From contig JANEZZ010001956.1 of NCBI GenBank assembly GCA_026122225.1, forward strand, positions 2,110,501 through 2,174,500: a stretch of 64,000 nucleotides of DNA, given 5' to 3'. The translations under genes were made by a program, and so were the position numbers. This stretch comes from Heloderma charlesbogerti (Eukaryota > Chordata > Lepidosauria > Squamata > Helodermatidae). The notes below the pieces were generated by a model. That model was not told the DNA's origin, searched no databases, and saw only the letters and a program-made list of their open reading frames with translations. Positions 10,491-21,924 of this stretch are shown piece after piece (the stretch's first letter is position 1; every line of letters begins with the position of its first letter).

Positions 10491-11121
10491 AAATCAAAGG
10501 TGCGGAATATAAATACAGTAACCTTTGAGCAACCTACAGTGCTGTATAAATGGTATTTGTTATAAGTAGGACATCTTGCAAAAGAAATGTTTCATGCACA
10601 CCCTAGAATTTATAAGACAAGGGAGTTGTACTGTCTTAATATATTGAATAATATTATTGGCGCTCTGCCTCCTGGCCTAATCAGAGCTCTCACTGAGAGA
10701 AACTGTAGTCTTGCCAAGGTCTGTGGCTCACGAGGGATCCCACAGTTTTGAGAATCAGTGGCCTAGGTTGAATATCTCCCTAAGTATTTTACTGTTGCAA
10801 CCAGTGGAGTTTTGGCCTCTTAAATACTATACCCCATCTAAAGTTAACATTAACCAACTTTATATTTCTTGTGATGGAGGGAGGCAGGTTCTCAAAGGAG
10901 AACTCAATTCATTGTAGGCTCTTAATCTGTCTAACACAATATCTTTGATTCTGTTGTACCTTTCTAACAGATGAAAAATCTTGGTATTCTGATAGCTACC
11001 CTGCGAATACATGTGTTGAAGGATGGGATATAAATGCATGGTTCACTTAAGAGTTACTCCCAAAATTACCTAGAGGTTATGACCTACTCTGGAGTCAGGA
11101 GTAACCTCAGATTATATAGAA

Positions 11122-11262
11122 CAGGGGTGGGGAATATGGGACCCTCCAAATGTTGTTGGACTGCAACTCACATCAGCTTTAAACAGCAATGTTCACAGTG
11201 AGAGATGTTGGGAGTTGCAGTCGGAAATGTCTGGAGGGCCATATGTTTACCATATCTGATAT
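11122..11262. mobile_element. hAT-type foldback MITE
   Basis: It starts CAGGGGTGGGGAATATGGGA and carries CCCTCCAAATGTTGTTGGACTG on the left, with GTTGGGAGTTGCAGT and GTCTGGAGGGCC on the right as imperfect reverse complements. CAGGGGT ends are typical of hAT elements. Copies of the same family are at about 16486-16582, 43086-43222 and 47124-47236. Confidence 0.7.
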
Positions 11263-11674
11263 GGAAACAAGCCTGCACAACTTGTGAACCGAGCTTCACA
11301 CAAGATGTCTAGTATTGTATGACAGTGTGTGGTTTTGTGGTTTTTACCTACCTTGGATATCACTAGATACAGTGGTTTTTTTTGAAGGCTGAATGCAGTT
11401 GTGTGTACGCATACCAATTTCACTTCTGAGAAACAGGTTTCACGGTTGTTTGTATTGTTTCAATAACCTGAAAACCTGATTGACCAGAGATGAAAGTAGG
11501 GGGGGAATAACTGTGCACACCATGAGAAGTGTTGCCTCTCTCAATTCATCGACAACACTCTTAAACATCTCCGGCTATAGGGAAGCTGCCAAGCACCTGG
11601 CAGGCCACAGTACGTGGCTGATGTGAGCTTCACTCAACTTGGTAGGTCACACCTTGAGTAGCCTTGATATAGAA

Positions 11675-12010
11675 CAGGGGGGCAAAACCTCAGGCTCATG
11701 GGCTGAATCCAGCCCTCCAGGGTTCTCCAGATGGCCATGCCCCTTTCCCCTAACCTATTGTTTGGTGCTTTCCAAGCTTTTCTGCAGTCCCGTCCATTCC
11801 CCCCGCCCCATTCTGAAAGGTTGAAATGCCTCTCCTAAGGCGTAGTTACTGGCAGTAAGAGCTTTAAGCTAAAATATGGTGGTATTTTGGTGTTTTTGGT
11901 CCTGTCCCTTTTGGCTTTGTTGCAGCCCACCACTGGAATGTGGCCTGTGAGAGCATCTCCGAAATGGAATTTGGCCCTTGGTCTGAAAGAGGTTCTGCAT
12001 CTCTGATACA
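11675..12010. mobile_element. Non-autonomous hAT-like element
   Basis: It begins ACAGGGGGGCAAAACCTCAG and ends near GAGGTTCTGCATCTCTG, imperfect inverted ends. The interior (CTGGGCTGAATCCAGCCCTCC-like, CCTCTCCTAAGGCGTAGTTACTGGCAGTAAG) is shared with the copy at about 26625-26855. No ORF of a transposase is seen. Confidence 0.65.
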
Positions 12011-12304
12011 GAGCAAGTCTGTGCCTGGTTTTCTAGGAATAATCTAATGTTGGTTGTATAAATTGCTTGCCCAGAATCACTGAAATTCTTGTTCATGTTG
12101 CTGAAAGCAGCACATGGTTATGTGTGTGACATTGTGATTACTGCCTTGATCCTAGAAGAGCTGAACTTGAAGCATGAAACTGAAACCTTTCCCATCCTGT
12201 GCTATTCAACCCATCTTGCAATCCAGCTTGTCAACAACTTTAACAGAGTAACTTCCACAGAAATTTAGCTTGATACTTTCTTTTGTACCTCTAGAGAACC
12301 CACC

Positions 12305-15300
12305 ATGCCTTCTGTATCTGAAATCCTTCAGAAATATGAAAAGATGTTTGCAAATCGATTTACTTCAGAAGATGAAGAATATCAGAAATATGTCCAATGT
12401 CCTGCAGATCCACCTCCCTTAATAGAAGACTGGAGAAAGAGGTCTGGTGGTAGCCAGCAATACAGAGATAGGTACTATCTTTATTTTTTGAAAGCTCGGT
12501 TTCTTTTCATTGACAGAAAATTTTAAAAAGATTTTGGCAATATATAAATATGTATATATTCACTGTGTTGCTCTGGGCAGCATCTAGTTTTACTGTAGGG
12601 CCATTCAGTGGAGGAGTTAGTGGGTGATAGGCTAGGATCATTCAACTTATCTTCTCTGCAAATGGACTCTTGGCTCAATCATTAGCTGAAGGCACTGTTC
12701 TCCACAGCACCCTCGACCTCTTGGTTGGCAACTGAGGGCCAGATAGAATGCCTTATGGGGCCACTGGTTGCTGATGCTTTGAGTTTGTTTCCAGAGTAAT
12801 TATTTCTCCAGGGGAAAAAAATTCTAGGCCTCTGCTTAAGTGACACTGCCAGTAGTTTTGCATTCTGTGTAGGGCTGAGGCAAAGTTATCGTTATGCCAA
12901 AAGGAATGAACTGAAACTCTTGGAAAGATTGCCCTGGGAGCTATTGCTTGGTTGGTCATGAAGTGATTTTTCTTGTGGCAGAGAAAAAGAGATCCAGTCT
13001 TTCCTAATAAGCCAAATAGCTTGCCTTCCATGGCATAATTATTAACAGAAAAATAGCTGTGCAAGGCAGCAGACTAAATATTTTTCCTAGTTGTCCAAAA
13101 AAGATTTAATTTGCATTCTTAGATAACATTTGACATACTCTGTATAGGTTGATCTGCATTTCTTGTGATTCTTTGCGACTGTCGAGTATACATCATCCCC
13201 CGCTACTAAGCACTTGGGATTTTATACCTTCTGAAAATATTCTTGTTGGGTTGCCACTGAGCAGAGAGAGTGGCAGAGCAGTTCAGATTCTGAGGAAGAG
13301 CTGAAAAATGTGGGAGAGGAAGTTTCCCAGGCTTCAGAGGCACAGGTGGACGGAGAGGGCCCCTCTTCACACAGCCCTGTGAGAGATAGCGAACAGGGGG
13401 AGGCAGAGGTGGGAGAACTTGAATTCTTAGACACCAGACACAGAGCCAAGAGAGAGATGGCAGGGGCAGAGCTTAGGCAGTCTGCCTGATTGGCTCAGCG
13501 TCAACAGCAGCGCTTAGAGGTGTCATGAGAGAGAGGGAGATTCCCCCCCCCCCGTTAAGTTAGGATAGTTCAGCCACCTTCTTCAAACCGTGGGCACCTT
13601 TCGTAGCTTTCCTTTGAACTCTCTGGAGGCGTTTCTTTTGTAGACTGTGAGTCACAGACCATTTTGCATCTGTATGACCCATTGAAGTAGTGAAGTAAAA
13701 GCTGAGAATTGAAGCCTTTTGTCTGTGTTTTGATTTGGGTTCTGAAGTTTGCAGCAGGGGCAAAAGGGAAACCTAACAATTCTGAGTCATCCTTTTCCTC
13801 TCCCACCCTTTTTTAAAAAAACTCCAGGCTATACATACTGCTCTTCTTAGTTTGAACTTAATCTTGGCTGCTGGTGCGTTGGAAATGAAAAAGGACATTG
13901 TGCATTAGATTGCTTTTGGTATTGCTTGTATTGGATTTCAGAGTATTTAACCCATGTGAGTGAGATGGTTTATACATAAGTTTAGCTTTAACTTGAATGT
14001 TCCATTCCAGAATCAGAAGTTTTTGCACGTACGAAGGTGCCTTAGATGGAGTCAAATCATTCATCCATCTAGCTTGGTATTGTGTGGTGATACCACCGAA
14101 TTTCATAATTAGTTGGGTGAAATTCATGCATTGGTAATGCTTACTTTTGTAGCAAGCTTGGATCGCTGTCTTACAAATGTGTTACTAATTTGGGAATGGA
14201 TTGGAAGCTTTGGAGTATTCACAGTCTGCATCTAACTACAATATTTCTGCACATGCACTGAGTTGGTTGGTTTAACCCTTTTCTTTCTGGAGGAAATGTG
14301 ATATCACTTTCACCCTTTAGGGAAAGGTTGGCATTTGACCTCTTTCCATAAAACAAGCATGTTTGAAGAAACAGCCATGTAGGTTGTATACACCTCCATA
14401 TACCAATCCATCTCTCTTTCCTCCATATACCAATTAGCGATGGCGAGTAAACATTATGTAAAAAGGCTATGTGGGAACAACCAATCAGGAAGGGGTACAT
14501 AACGTGGTGACACATGACATCATGATGCATTACACAGTTCCAAACTACAGCTCTCAAGATGCAGTTTGATATTGCTCATGCACAAAAACTCATATACACA
14601 GAATGAGATCTCAAATTAAAGGAGAACTGTCGTCCAAGATTACATGGATGAATTTGTTACTTTCTGAGGAAATAACAAATTCATTTCAGGTAAGTTCATC
14701 CAGTACTAGTACTATCCATTCTGGCAGTGGTTCCCCAGCAGCCTTGGAGGTAGGTCATCTCAGCCCAACCACTGAAGATCCTTTTCTCTGGAGATTGAAC
14801 CTGGTTCCTTCCACATATAATTGTTGTCTCAGCCTCCAGCAAGTCATCTTGCAAAACCTTTTAAATTGGAGAAAACATTTATTTGGCTAGTTGCTTCATT
14901 CCTTTTAATTCCTTGGCATTTTCTAGAGCGCACTGGGGAAACAGCTGATAAAGATCAAGATGTTCTTTTCTAATGTTTGTTTTTTTTCTTTTTAAAAGAT
15001 TGTTTTTAGTTTAAATATAAAAGTGACCAAGTGCCAGGTCGTAAATCGAAGAGATTATCTGTGAAGCAGTCAATTGTCTTAGGGTTGTGATAAAGAGGTC
15101 CACAGGCATTGGCGTTTATCAGGTCTCTTCCTCTTGCCAAATACCCAGGGTTTTAAAAAAGAGCTTCTTTGCAGTTTGACAGAACAAACTGCTGAAAGGA
15201 AAGGTCTTACTGTAAGTTTCCATTCCTTCAGAGGACAGTCTCAACTTCTGGGGAAGCACCTCCTCCTGGCTGGAAGACAGGTTTAACTTCTAATTTACCC

Positions 15301-17197
15301 TTGGCAGAGGCTTCCCAATTTTCCCCAGGCTACAAGCTGACAATCAGATACCCTTCAGCCCCCCTACTACCATGTTGCATAAAAGGCAAACGCAAGACAA
15401 AAACTCTGGAAAAATACAAACGGACAACTAGAACAGATCGGGGTGTGTGTGTGAAGAGACTGGGACATACTGATGAACTCACATGCTTCTTAGCAGTATT
15501 GGCAGATGCCCATATCACTGGATTGTGACCCATGTCTGGAAGAAATGTTGTACTGATACTCTGTGGTGTGGTAGTTAAGAGGCAAAAAATGACTGAAACT
15601 TTTCAGTAAAGATGGAAAGATGTTGCCTTAATAGGAAAACTGCATTGGTGTGCCCATGAATAAGGTCTTTACTGAAACATGTTGGACATTTCATAAGGAC
15701 ATTTTACAGTACCACTTCAAGGTTTTGCCTCCCCTTTCCTCTGCTTCTTTGATTGCTCCCTCTCCCATTTCTTCTGCAGTAGCTAAGAGTGTCAGCCAGG
15801 GGGTTTCTCATCTCGGTCCAACTCACTTGGTGTCTCTAGAAAAGCCACTATCACTTGGATATTGTTTAGGCCTGTACAGTGTGGTGTAGGGGTTAGAGTG
15901 ACAGACTAGGACTGGGGAGACCCAGGTTCTTGTCCCCACTCTGCTATGAAGCTCACTGCGTGACTTTGGGCCAGTCACTGATTGTCAGTCTAACCTACCT
16001 CAGAGAGCTGTTGTAAGGATAAAATGGAGAGGAAGAGGATAATGTATGCTGCCTTGGGCTCCTTGGAGGAAAGGTGGGATAAAAATGTAACACATAAAAT
16101 AGAAAATAAAATAAGTTGAGAACCAGTTGGCCAAACATAGCACACCAGCCGTGAACAACAACCCATCAGGAACTAGTTAAACCTGATTTTGCTGTCTGCC
16201 TGGGACTGCAAGAACCAGGGCAGAGGGGTGCCAAATATCTGGCTAGCGGGGGCTGCTGTTGCTTTAGTGCTGCCTTCCTGAACCTGGTGCCCTCCAGGTG
16301 TATTGGACTATGATTCCCAGCATGCCCCAGTCAGCAGGCCTTATACAAGGATTACCGAGATACCGGGAAGATCGATTTTAATGAATGGTTTACATCATGA
16401 ACAAATCAGCAAGAGAGAAAGGCCGATTTTAAATCATATTTCCCATTGATCCTGCTACATATATTTCCTAAACCAACCTTCCCGAACCTAGTGCCCTCCA
16501 GATGGCCATGGTGGCTGGGAATGATGGGAGTTGCAGTCCAACACATCTGAAGGGCACCAGGTTCAGGAAGGCTGTCCTAAGTAATGGTGTCAATCAGGTC
16601 GAGTGTAAATATTCGTATTTGTGAAATGATCAAATTGATTCTTCATTTATGTAGAAAAGCCTCCTTCAGCTCAATGTACCTGGTAGAGAGCATGGATTTA
16701 AGTTAGAGGTTAACTGTTTGAGATTAACTTAACTGTTTGAGATTAATTTAACATGCTTATATTTAGTTTATTTAACATCAGCCAAGTTATTTTTTAAGAG
16801 AAACTTGGTTAGTTAGAGAGCTTCAGCTATGGGGTGGCATAGAAATATAAAAAAATAAAAATATACAATTTTTTAAAAGTCTGATTTAGATAAAACCATT
16901 TTCTTTTTCAGATAACTTTTAATATTGATTTTAATCCATCCTGCTGAGATAATGTATGTGATATGCTTTAAAAATAAATTATATACATGCAAGTTTCCCC
17001 ATTACAGATTCAGAGATCGCAGACAATTTAGAGGAAGAGGAGACAGATATGACCGGCAAGGAGGCTATAGATCCAGTCAATGGCAAGACAGAGGCTGGGG
17101 GAACAACTACCAGCAGCACAGACAAGGACAGTCTTCCTACTCCCAACATGGACGAGTACCACATGGTTACAGTTCTTATTTTCAGGGCCACTACTAG
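12305..17197 (+). CDS. RAMAC: RAMAC, activating subunit of the mRNA cap methyltransferase
   Basis: Two coding exons, 12305-12471 and 17008-17197, join to 118 codons, the length of the human protein. Acceptors are CCTCTAG at 12294 and CCATTACAG at 17007; the donor is GATAG|GTACTA at 12471. The join is phase 2 (AG|A, Arg). The N-terminal part (residues 1 to about 55) has EILQKYEKMFANRFTSEDEE and PPPLIEDW, the segment that binds and stimulates the RNMT catalytic domain. The middle is Arg/Gly-rich (RDRRQFRGRGDRYDRQGG), the RNA-binding part. The C terminus is rich in Q, Y, S and G with WGNNYQQHRQGQ, the nuclear-import part. RAMAC (earlier FAM103A1 or RAM) raises N7-guanosine cap methylation in the nucleus. 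A diverged copy of the first coding exon lies 2.6 kb upstream. Start choice: first ATG after the acceptor, matching the family. Confidence 0.95.
12500..13235. other. Unassigned intron sequence
   Basis: Start of the intron between the two RAMAC coding exons. Nothing recognised beyond a short AT-rich run (ATATATAAATATGTATATA near 12540). Confidence 0.45.
13240..13795 (+). mobile_element. Decayed solo-LTR-like element
   Basis: It aligns by eye with the element at 40591-41117: GGTTGCCACTGAGCAG, TTCAGATTCTGAGGAAGAGC and, near the right end, GAAGTAAAAGCTGAGAATTG followed by CCTTTTGTCTGTGTTTTG. The second copy has AATAAAGCTTTGAA and CCCTTCGTCTGTGTCTGG in the same place. That layout (poly(A) signal then a short R/U5-like end) fits an LTR. 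No internal retroelement genes are nearby. It lies in the RAMAC intron. Confidence 0.55.
13800..15865. other. Mostly unassigned intron sequence
   Basis: Interior of the RAMAC intron. The only hint of a repeat is at about 14715-14815, where GGAGATTGAACCTGGTTCCTTCC resembles the inverted B-box of the tRNA-derived squamate SINE seen at 57602-57790. No coding exon recognised. Confidence 0.4.
15868..16112 (+). mobile_element. tRNA-derived SINE (MIR/CORE-like)
   Basis: The head GTGTGGTGTAGGGGTTAGAG is an A-box-like tRNA start, followed by ACCCAGGTTCTTGTCCC (B-box-like). The body has TGACTTTGGGCCAGTCACTG, typical of CORE-type SINEs. The tail GGAGGAAAGGTGGGATAAAA is the L2-like 3' end that these SINEs share with their LINE partner. 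Confidence 0.75.
16270..16582. mobile_element. hAT-type foldback MITE, one partial and one full copy
   Basis: TTCCTGAACCTGGTGCCCTCCAG at about 16275 begins a partial copy. A fuller copy spans 16486-16582, with left arm CCCGAACCTAGTGCCCTCCAG and right arm AGGGCACCAGGTTCAGGAAG as inverted repeats around GGAATGATGGGAGTTGCAGT. Confidence 0.7.
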
Positions 17198-17970
17198 TAT
17201 GGTGACTTGCATTGAGGGTCCAGTATAATAACCAGTCTCCTTCATTCTGTCAGATGTAAATGTTTCCTTTATTCAGTTTTAGATTTTTGTATGTAACATA
17301 GGAAAATATAGTTTTGTTGTCATTTTTAAAAAACACATCTTGATGTATTTCTGTAGCGCACGTTTACAAAAGGAGGCACGAGATTGTGAAACGAAAGTAC
17401 AAAAGCTAAACTGTGAACTTGCTACCTTGCATTCCCTTGCAACTCTAGCATGTTATTTGTACATGGTTTGGGGGAAACAGAAATGTGCTTTGTATCGGAA
17501 AAAGTTGGCAATAACCCTCAGCAAAAAAGGGGCTGTTCTTTCTGAAATTCTGTCTCACACCACTGTGTTGCCAATGGGTAGAAGAATGATTAACATCAGT
17601 ATTAACAGCTTTACAGAAATACATGCAGGTTGTATTTTTATTTTTTGGCCTTTTTTGTTTTGTTTTGCTACTGCTAATAGGCTCATGGAGTTTCAGCTTG
17701 ATGATTCTGAAAGATTTTTTTTTAATCCTTGTGGCACTGTTGGTTTTATTTTTAGTTTAACTCGCAAATAACGGATGAGTTAAAATGTTAAAGTAAGAGG
17801 AAATAATGGCAAACAATGCAGCATTTACGTTTGTTTTTTAAAATGCAAGATTCATCTTGATTAAATTGTGTCCTCTTAAATCTGTTTATCCTGCTATCTT
17901 ATTTCTCAGGGTCCTTGCTAAATTGGCTGTCATGTTGTACAGTGTGGAATAAAGTCCAGTGACTTGATGA
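17198..17970 (+). other. RAMAC: RAMAC 3' untranslated region and poly(A) signal
   Basis: AT-rich sequence free of recognised repeats follows the stop codon. AATAAA at 17948-17953 is followed by a GT-rich stretch (CAGTGACTTGATGACATTCTGG), as expected at a cleavage site. A long ORF at 17340-17771 in this stretch shows no recognisable domain and I treat it as chance. Confidence 0.65.
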
Positions 17971-18171
17971 CATTCTGGACTTACCTGTGCATTTCTCCTC
18001 TTAAGGGAAGCAGGGTACCTTGCATGGGGGAAAGCCCCTTCTCTGGGCTGGGAAAGCTGTCTCGAGACTTGAAAAGGAAGATCTCCTCCTCACTCTCCTC
18101 ACACAATGACTGAGAAGAAGTCTGCCATTAACAGCAAACGAAAAAGGTGGGGGGAGAGAGCTGAGAATAAG

Positions 18172-18172
18172 C

Positions 18173-18240
<68 letters not shown>
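18172..18240 (+). repeat. Compound microsatellite (CA)n(TA)n(GA)n
   Basis: About 18 CA units run into a short TATA stretch and about ten GA units. It produces low-complexity ORFs on both strands that are not genes. Confidence 0.97.
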
Positions 18241-18241
<1 letters not shown>

Positions 18242-18734
18242 TGACAACTGACAGTTTTAAAGAAAGGGCTAGATGCAAAGCTGGAGAGAACCAGAGAGGA
18301 ACAAACAGTCTGCTCCCTGGAGATTAACAGCCTCCTATCTTGGGGTCTAAAACACAAATGGAGCATTCATAGATGAAACCCCAGACTAGCAGCCCTCCTC
18401 CTCGCAAAAGAATGAGAAATCCACAACTAAGTCCAGAGGGGAGAGGGGCAGCCAGCATGGGTGTGTTAAAAAGCAGTACATCCTGGGAAGGCAACTTCTC
18501 AAAGCCATTACATCAATGACTGCAGAACCTTCTGAAGGACTTGGTGATCAAAGGCAGCCAGCGGAGACAAAAGGTTCTAATTTCTAATGCCTGGTGAGGA
18601 CATGCACCGAAAGCAGGATATATCTCTTCCAGTAGAGCACTCCTGATAGTGGACCAGGATACCTTCTGGCACTGATAGTAACTTCCAGAGGGGCAGCCAT
18701 GATCGTCAGCTGCAGCAAACCTATGAAGAGTCTT

Positions 18735-18910
18735 GTCGCACTTTACATAAGTGCTATGCTGGATCAGACCAAAGGCCTGTCTGGTCCAGCATTCTGTTCC
18801 CACAGTGGCCAATAAGATGCCCATGGGGAAACTCATTTATCAACGTGTGGTCACCCACCTGGTTGCTTTCATGGGTGAACAAATGAGAAGGGCCTCTCTT
18901 TCTGATTTTA
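18735..18910 (-). mobile_element. Interspersed repeat fragment (GGATCAGACCAAAGG family)
   Basis: GCTGGATCAGACCAAAGGCC, CTGGTCCAGCATTCTGTTCCCACAGTGGCCAATAAGATGCCCATGGGGAAA matches a family common in reptile genomes. Other pieces are at about 22845-22985 and 46860-47100. I do not know its class. Confidence 0.55.
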
Positions 18911-18974
18911 AAGTGCAGGCAGGCTGATATGGGTGAAGGTGGTCCTTCAAGTAACTTGGTCCCAAACCATTTAA

Positions 18975-19412
18975 GGCTTGGAGGGAGCAATCCTATGGCC
19001 ACTAGCCAGCGGCTAGATGGCCATAGGGTATCTGGTTTTCCAGGAACGGACCTTGAAGCCTGCGCTCCAAGGTTGGTTCCTGGAGAACTGACCTTCCCCC
19101 CCTTCCGCACTGCCTCACAGGCAGCGCCGAACAGCCCCGTGCTCCCGCTCACCAGAGGAGTGTGGAGCGGCTAAAACAGTGTGGCGGGGAGGGCGGAAAT
19201 GCTGGTACGACACGTTTGTGTTGTCCGGCAGCCTCCTCCCCTGTTTCGCCCTCCCACAGCTAGACAGCCGAAATTCGCTGTTTACGCACAAATGCAGGGC
19301 GGGAGAAGCGTGGAGGGAACAATCCCCTCCATGCTACTCCTGCCCTGCATTGGATAGGTGGTTGCCTCCGAGTTTGGAAGCAGCCACCTATCTGCATAAG
19401 ATTGTGCCCTAA
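18975..19412. mobile_element. Non-autonomous DNA transposon, CAATCCTATGGCC family
   Basis: It starts AGCAATCCTATGGCCACTAGCCAGC and ends CATAAGATTGTGCCCT. The internal phrase GGCGGAAATGCTGGTA and the block around CTAGACAGCCGAAATTCGCTG recur in inverted orientation at 51583-51858. GC-rich interior, no transposase. Confidence 0.65.
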
Positions 19413-19905
19413 AGGTCAAAACCAGCACTTTGAATTGGGCTCGGAAACGCACCAGTAACCGGTGCAGCTGGCACAGTATAAGTGTTATGTGATCGAATCA
19501 CCTTGCCCCCACCAATACTCGGACAGCCACATTCTGCACAAGCTGGAGTTTCTCAACCGTCTTCAAAGGCAGTCCCACATATAGTGCATTACGGTAGTCC
19601 AGCCCGGACGTCACTAGTGCATGGATAACTGAGGCAAGGTCCATCATCTCCAAATAGGGCCACAGCTGGCGTACCAGCCTAAGCTGGTACAAAGCACTCC
19701 TGGACACCACAGCCACCTGGGCTTCCCCAGTTAGCTCAGAGTCCAGGAGGACTCCCAGACTGCACACTTGGTCTTTCAAGAGGGAGTGCAATACCATCTA
19801 AGACCAGTTGTAAACCTCCATCCGAAGTAGTTGGTTTCCCAAGACAGTACCTCTGTCTTGTCTGGATTAAGTTTCAGCTTGGTCACCCTCATCCATCCTA
19901 CATAC
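19413..19905 (-). mobile_element. L2 LINE fragment, C-terminal RT region
   Basis: The minus-strand frame at 19498-19797 reads [50 protein letters not shown] and TVEKLQLVQNVAVRVL, the thumb and post-RT part of L2. The upstream [10 protein letters not shown] lies in a second frame at about 19845-19885, so at least one frameshift is present. Dead copy. Confidence 0.92.
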
Positions 19906-20049
19906 AGGACCTTAAAACTTAACAGGTTTATTGTACCATAATCTTTTCTCTCATCCCAAAACAAATCAGGCCTTAAGGTGTCACAGGACTATTCGTTTTC
20001 ATTTCAAAATAGTTTTGTTTTGTTTGCTTTTCTGAAATCCATTATTGTA

Positions 20050-20165
20050 ATTGCATTTATTTATTTGAAGTATTTTTATGCTGCTCTTTAGCCAAAAGGG
20101 CTCCCTGAGTGGGCTACATATAATCAATTAAAAAGATACTTCTTGCTTAGAGCCTAAAAAGACAT
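20050..20165 (-). mobile_element. L2-type 3' tail
   Basis: TTTATTTATTTGAAGTATTTTTATGC and GGGCTCCCTGAGTGGGCTAC are the reverse complement of an L2-type 3' end. Too short to say whether it came from a LINE or an L2-driven SINE. Confidence 0.5.
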
Positions 20166-20582
20166 GACACATGAGAAAAAACAGAAAGGGGGGGGAATTA
20201 TTCACAGGACTGGTGAAATGGCGCTGCTTCCCCCTCAGCTCAGCCTGTTGGAATGGCTATGGTAGTAACGGTTGAGGGAGGAGGAGCCTTCATAAGGAAG
20301 GTCTTTAGCAGGGCTGGTGGAATGTCCCTGCTCTCTGTCTCTTATATGCCTTTCTGAAGTGAAACAAGGTCCTCATTAGCTTTACATCTTTTTAAGTTGG
20401 GGTGGGTAGGAAGGTACATAAAGGACAATTTTTGAGTCTTGTCACTGTTCTAGCTACTGAAATATGGCAGCTATTCTTTCACAAAAAACATTTGTCTTGA
20501 CAGCCTTCTTTTGGTTCCTGGGTTTCTTTCACATTCCAAGGCATTTGTAGGGAAAAATTAGTACTCCAGAACACTTAGAAAG

Positions 20583-20895
20583 CAATCCTATGGTCCCTGA
20601 ACGTTGCAATGACCATATGATGGCTCAGAAACACCCTCTGAGGTTGGAGATAGCACTCCACACTTGGAAGGGGGAGTCAGAGATCCACCCCCAGACCCCT
20701 TCCCCTCGTAGCCAGTGCAGAGAGAACCATGCTGGCTGCCTCCCCGAGGTCGGAACGTCAACCTTGGAGGAGAAGGAAACAGGGCATTCTAGTGGGCAGG
20801 GAGGGGAGGAGACTGCAGAGGCCAGGATACAATTTATCTTCAGCCTCCTTCCCTCCCCCTGTCAATTATCAAACACTTTTATATAATAAAACATT
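20583..20895. mobile_element. Probable non-autonomous DNA transposon, GCAATCCTATGG end
   Basis: The left end AGCAATCCTATGGTCCCTG matches the end of the element at 18975. The purine-rich interior (GGGAGGGGAGGAGACTGCAG) resembles part of the copy in the C15orf40 intron. The right end is unclear. Confidence 0.4.
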
Positions 20896-21182
20896 TGTAC
20901 AGCTTTTCAAAAAGCCCTAAGGATACCTTGACAGGCCTCTCTAAGGAGGTAGTTCCACATGAGTTTTGTAATTGTGGTTACATTTCCTAGCCTCACATTG
21001 AGAACCACTCCCAAAGTTAAAGAACATAGCTGGGTTTGTTTTAGCCTGGATTAGGGATAGGCCTGCATTATACTGAAAGAAGTGGGGAAGAGAGAAGCAC
21101 AAGTGTGAGTCTTTGTCTACAAACCCTGGTTTCAGTAGTAGGTCTGAGCTAAGCCTTAGAGCTGAGCAATAGTAATTTGTGA

Positions 21183-21400
21183 AATATCAGGGCTGTCCCA
21201 AGACATTTTGCTGCCTGAGGCAGAACAAATACAGCTTCCACCCATCTAAAGTGTATAGTGTCCAAGGCTGGCCAAGATATTTTGGCACGTGAAGCAGAAA
21301 TCCCATAAGCAGCTCTGCTTGGGAATAAAACCAAATTTCTGCCCTTTCATGACACCCAAATTTATCTGCCTGAGATGACCACCTCTATCTAATAGTAAGG
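21183..21400. repeat. Interspersed repeat, AAGACATTTTGCTGCCTGAGG family
   Basis: CAGGGCTGTCCCAAGACATTTTGCTGCCTGAGGCAG and CAAGGCTGGCCAAGATATTTTGGC recur at 24610-24740 as CAGGGCTGGCCTAAGACATTTTGC and CAAAGCTGGCCGAGCTATATTGGC. Class unknown; probably a hAT-type non-autonomous element. Confidence 0.6.
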
Positions 21401-21924
21401 CTGGCTGTGAGTGAAGTAGCCTGATCGACAAAAGACAGTTTGTTGAAGTCTGAAGTGCTAATCCTTACCTGACATGGAATCAAAAGGAGGCCAGAACCCT
21501 TCTGTTTTACACTTTATCTGATCAGCTCTTTTGTGTGGGAAGAAGAGGGCCTTTTAATGCCATTTCCTCAAGTTCCTCAGCAGGATACATAAACAACTCT
21601 GCTAGTCATGATATAAATGCCAAGACACACTGTTGTGAAGCCACGTCATGATAGGAGGAAATAAAAAGGCTCTCATCAGTCACACCTCTGTATAAAGAAA
21701 ACAAAATGAGAAACACAAAAAAGAATGACTAGAATGAGTTTCAGCTATGAGCCAGGATATTATTTTGAGATGTGCATGCAGTTGGAAGAGACAGGCAGAA
21801 GCAGAGAACTGTCGGTTTCTTAAGAATTCATCCTTTGTTCTTCCTAATTGTCTGTTTTAATACTCTAGGCCCCTGTTGATTAATTATTTCCAGAGAGGTA
21901 GCTATGTATAGCGGTAAAAACAAC

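Noticed and set aside
17340..17771. 143-codon ORF after RAMAC
   Set aside because: Lies in the AT-rich RAMAC 3' untranslated region, has no recognised domain and no codon pattern of a real gene.
18001..18366. 121-codon ORF and its plus-strand partner
   Set aside because: Driven by the CA/TA/GA microsatellite.
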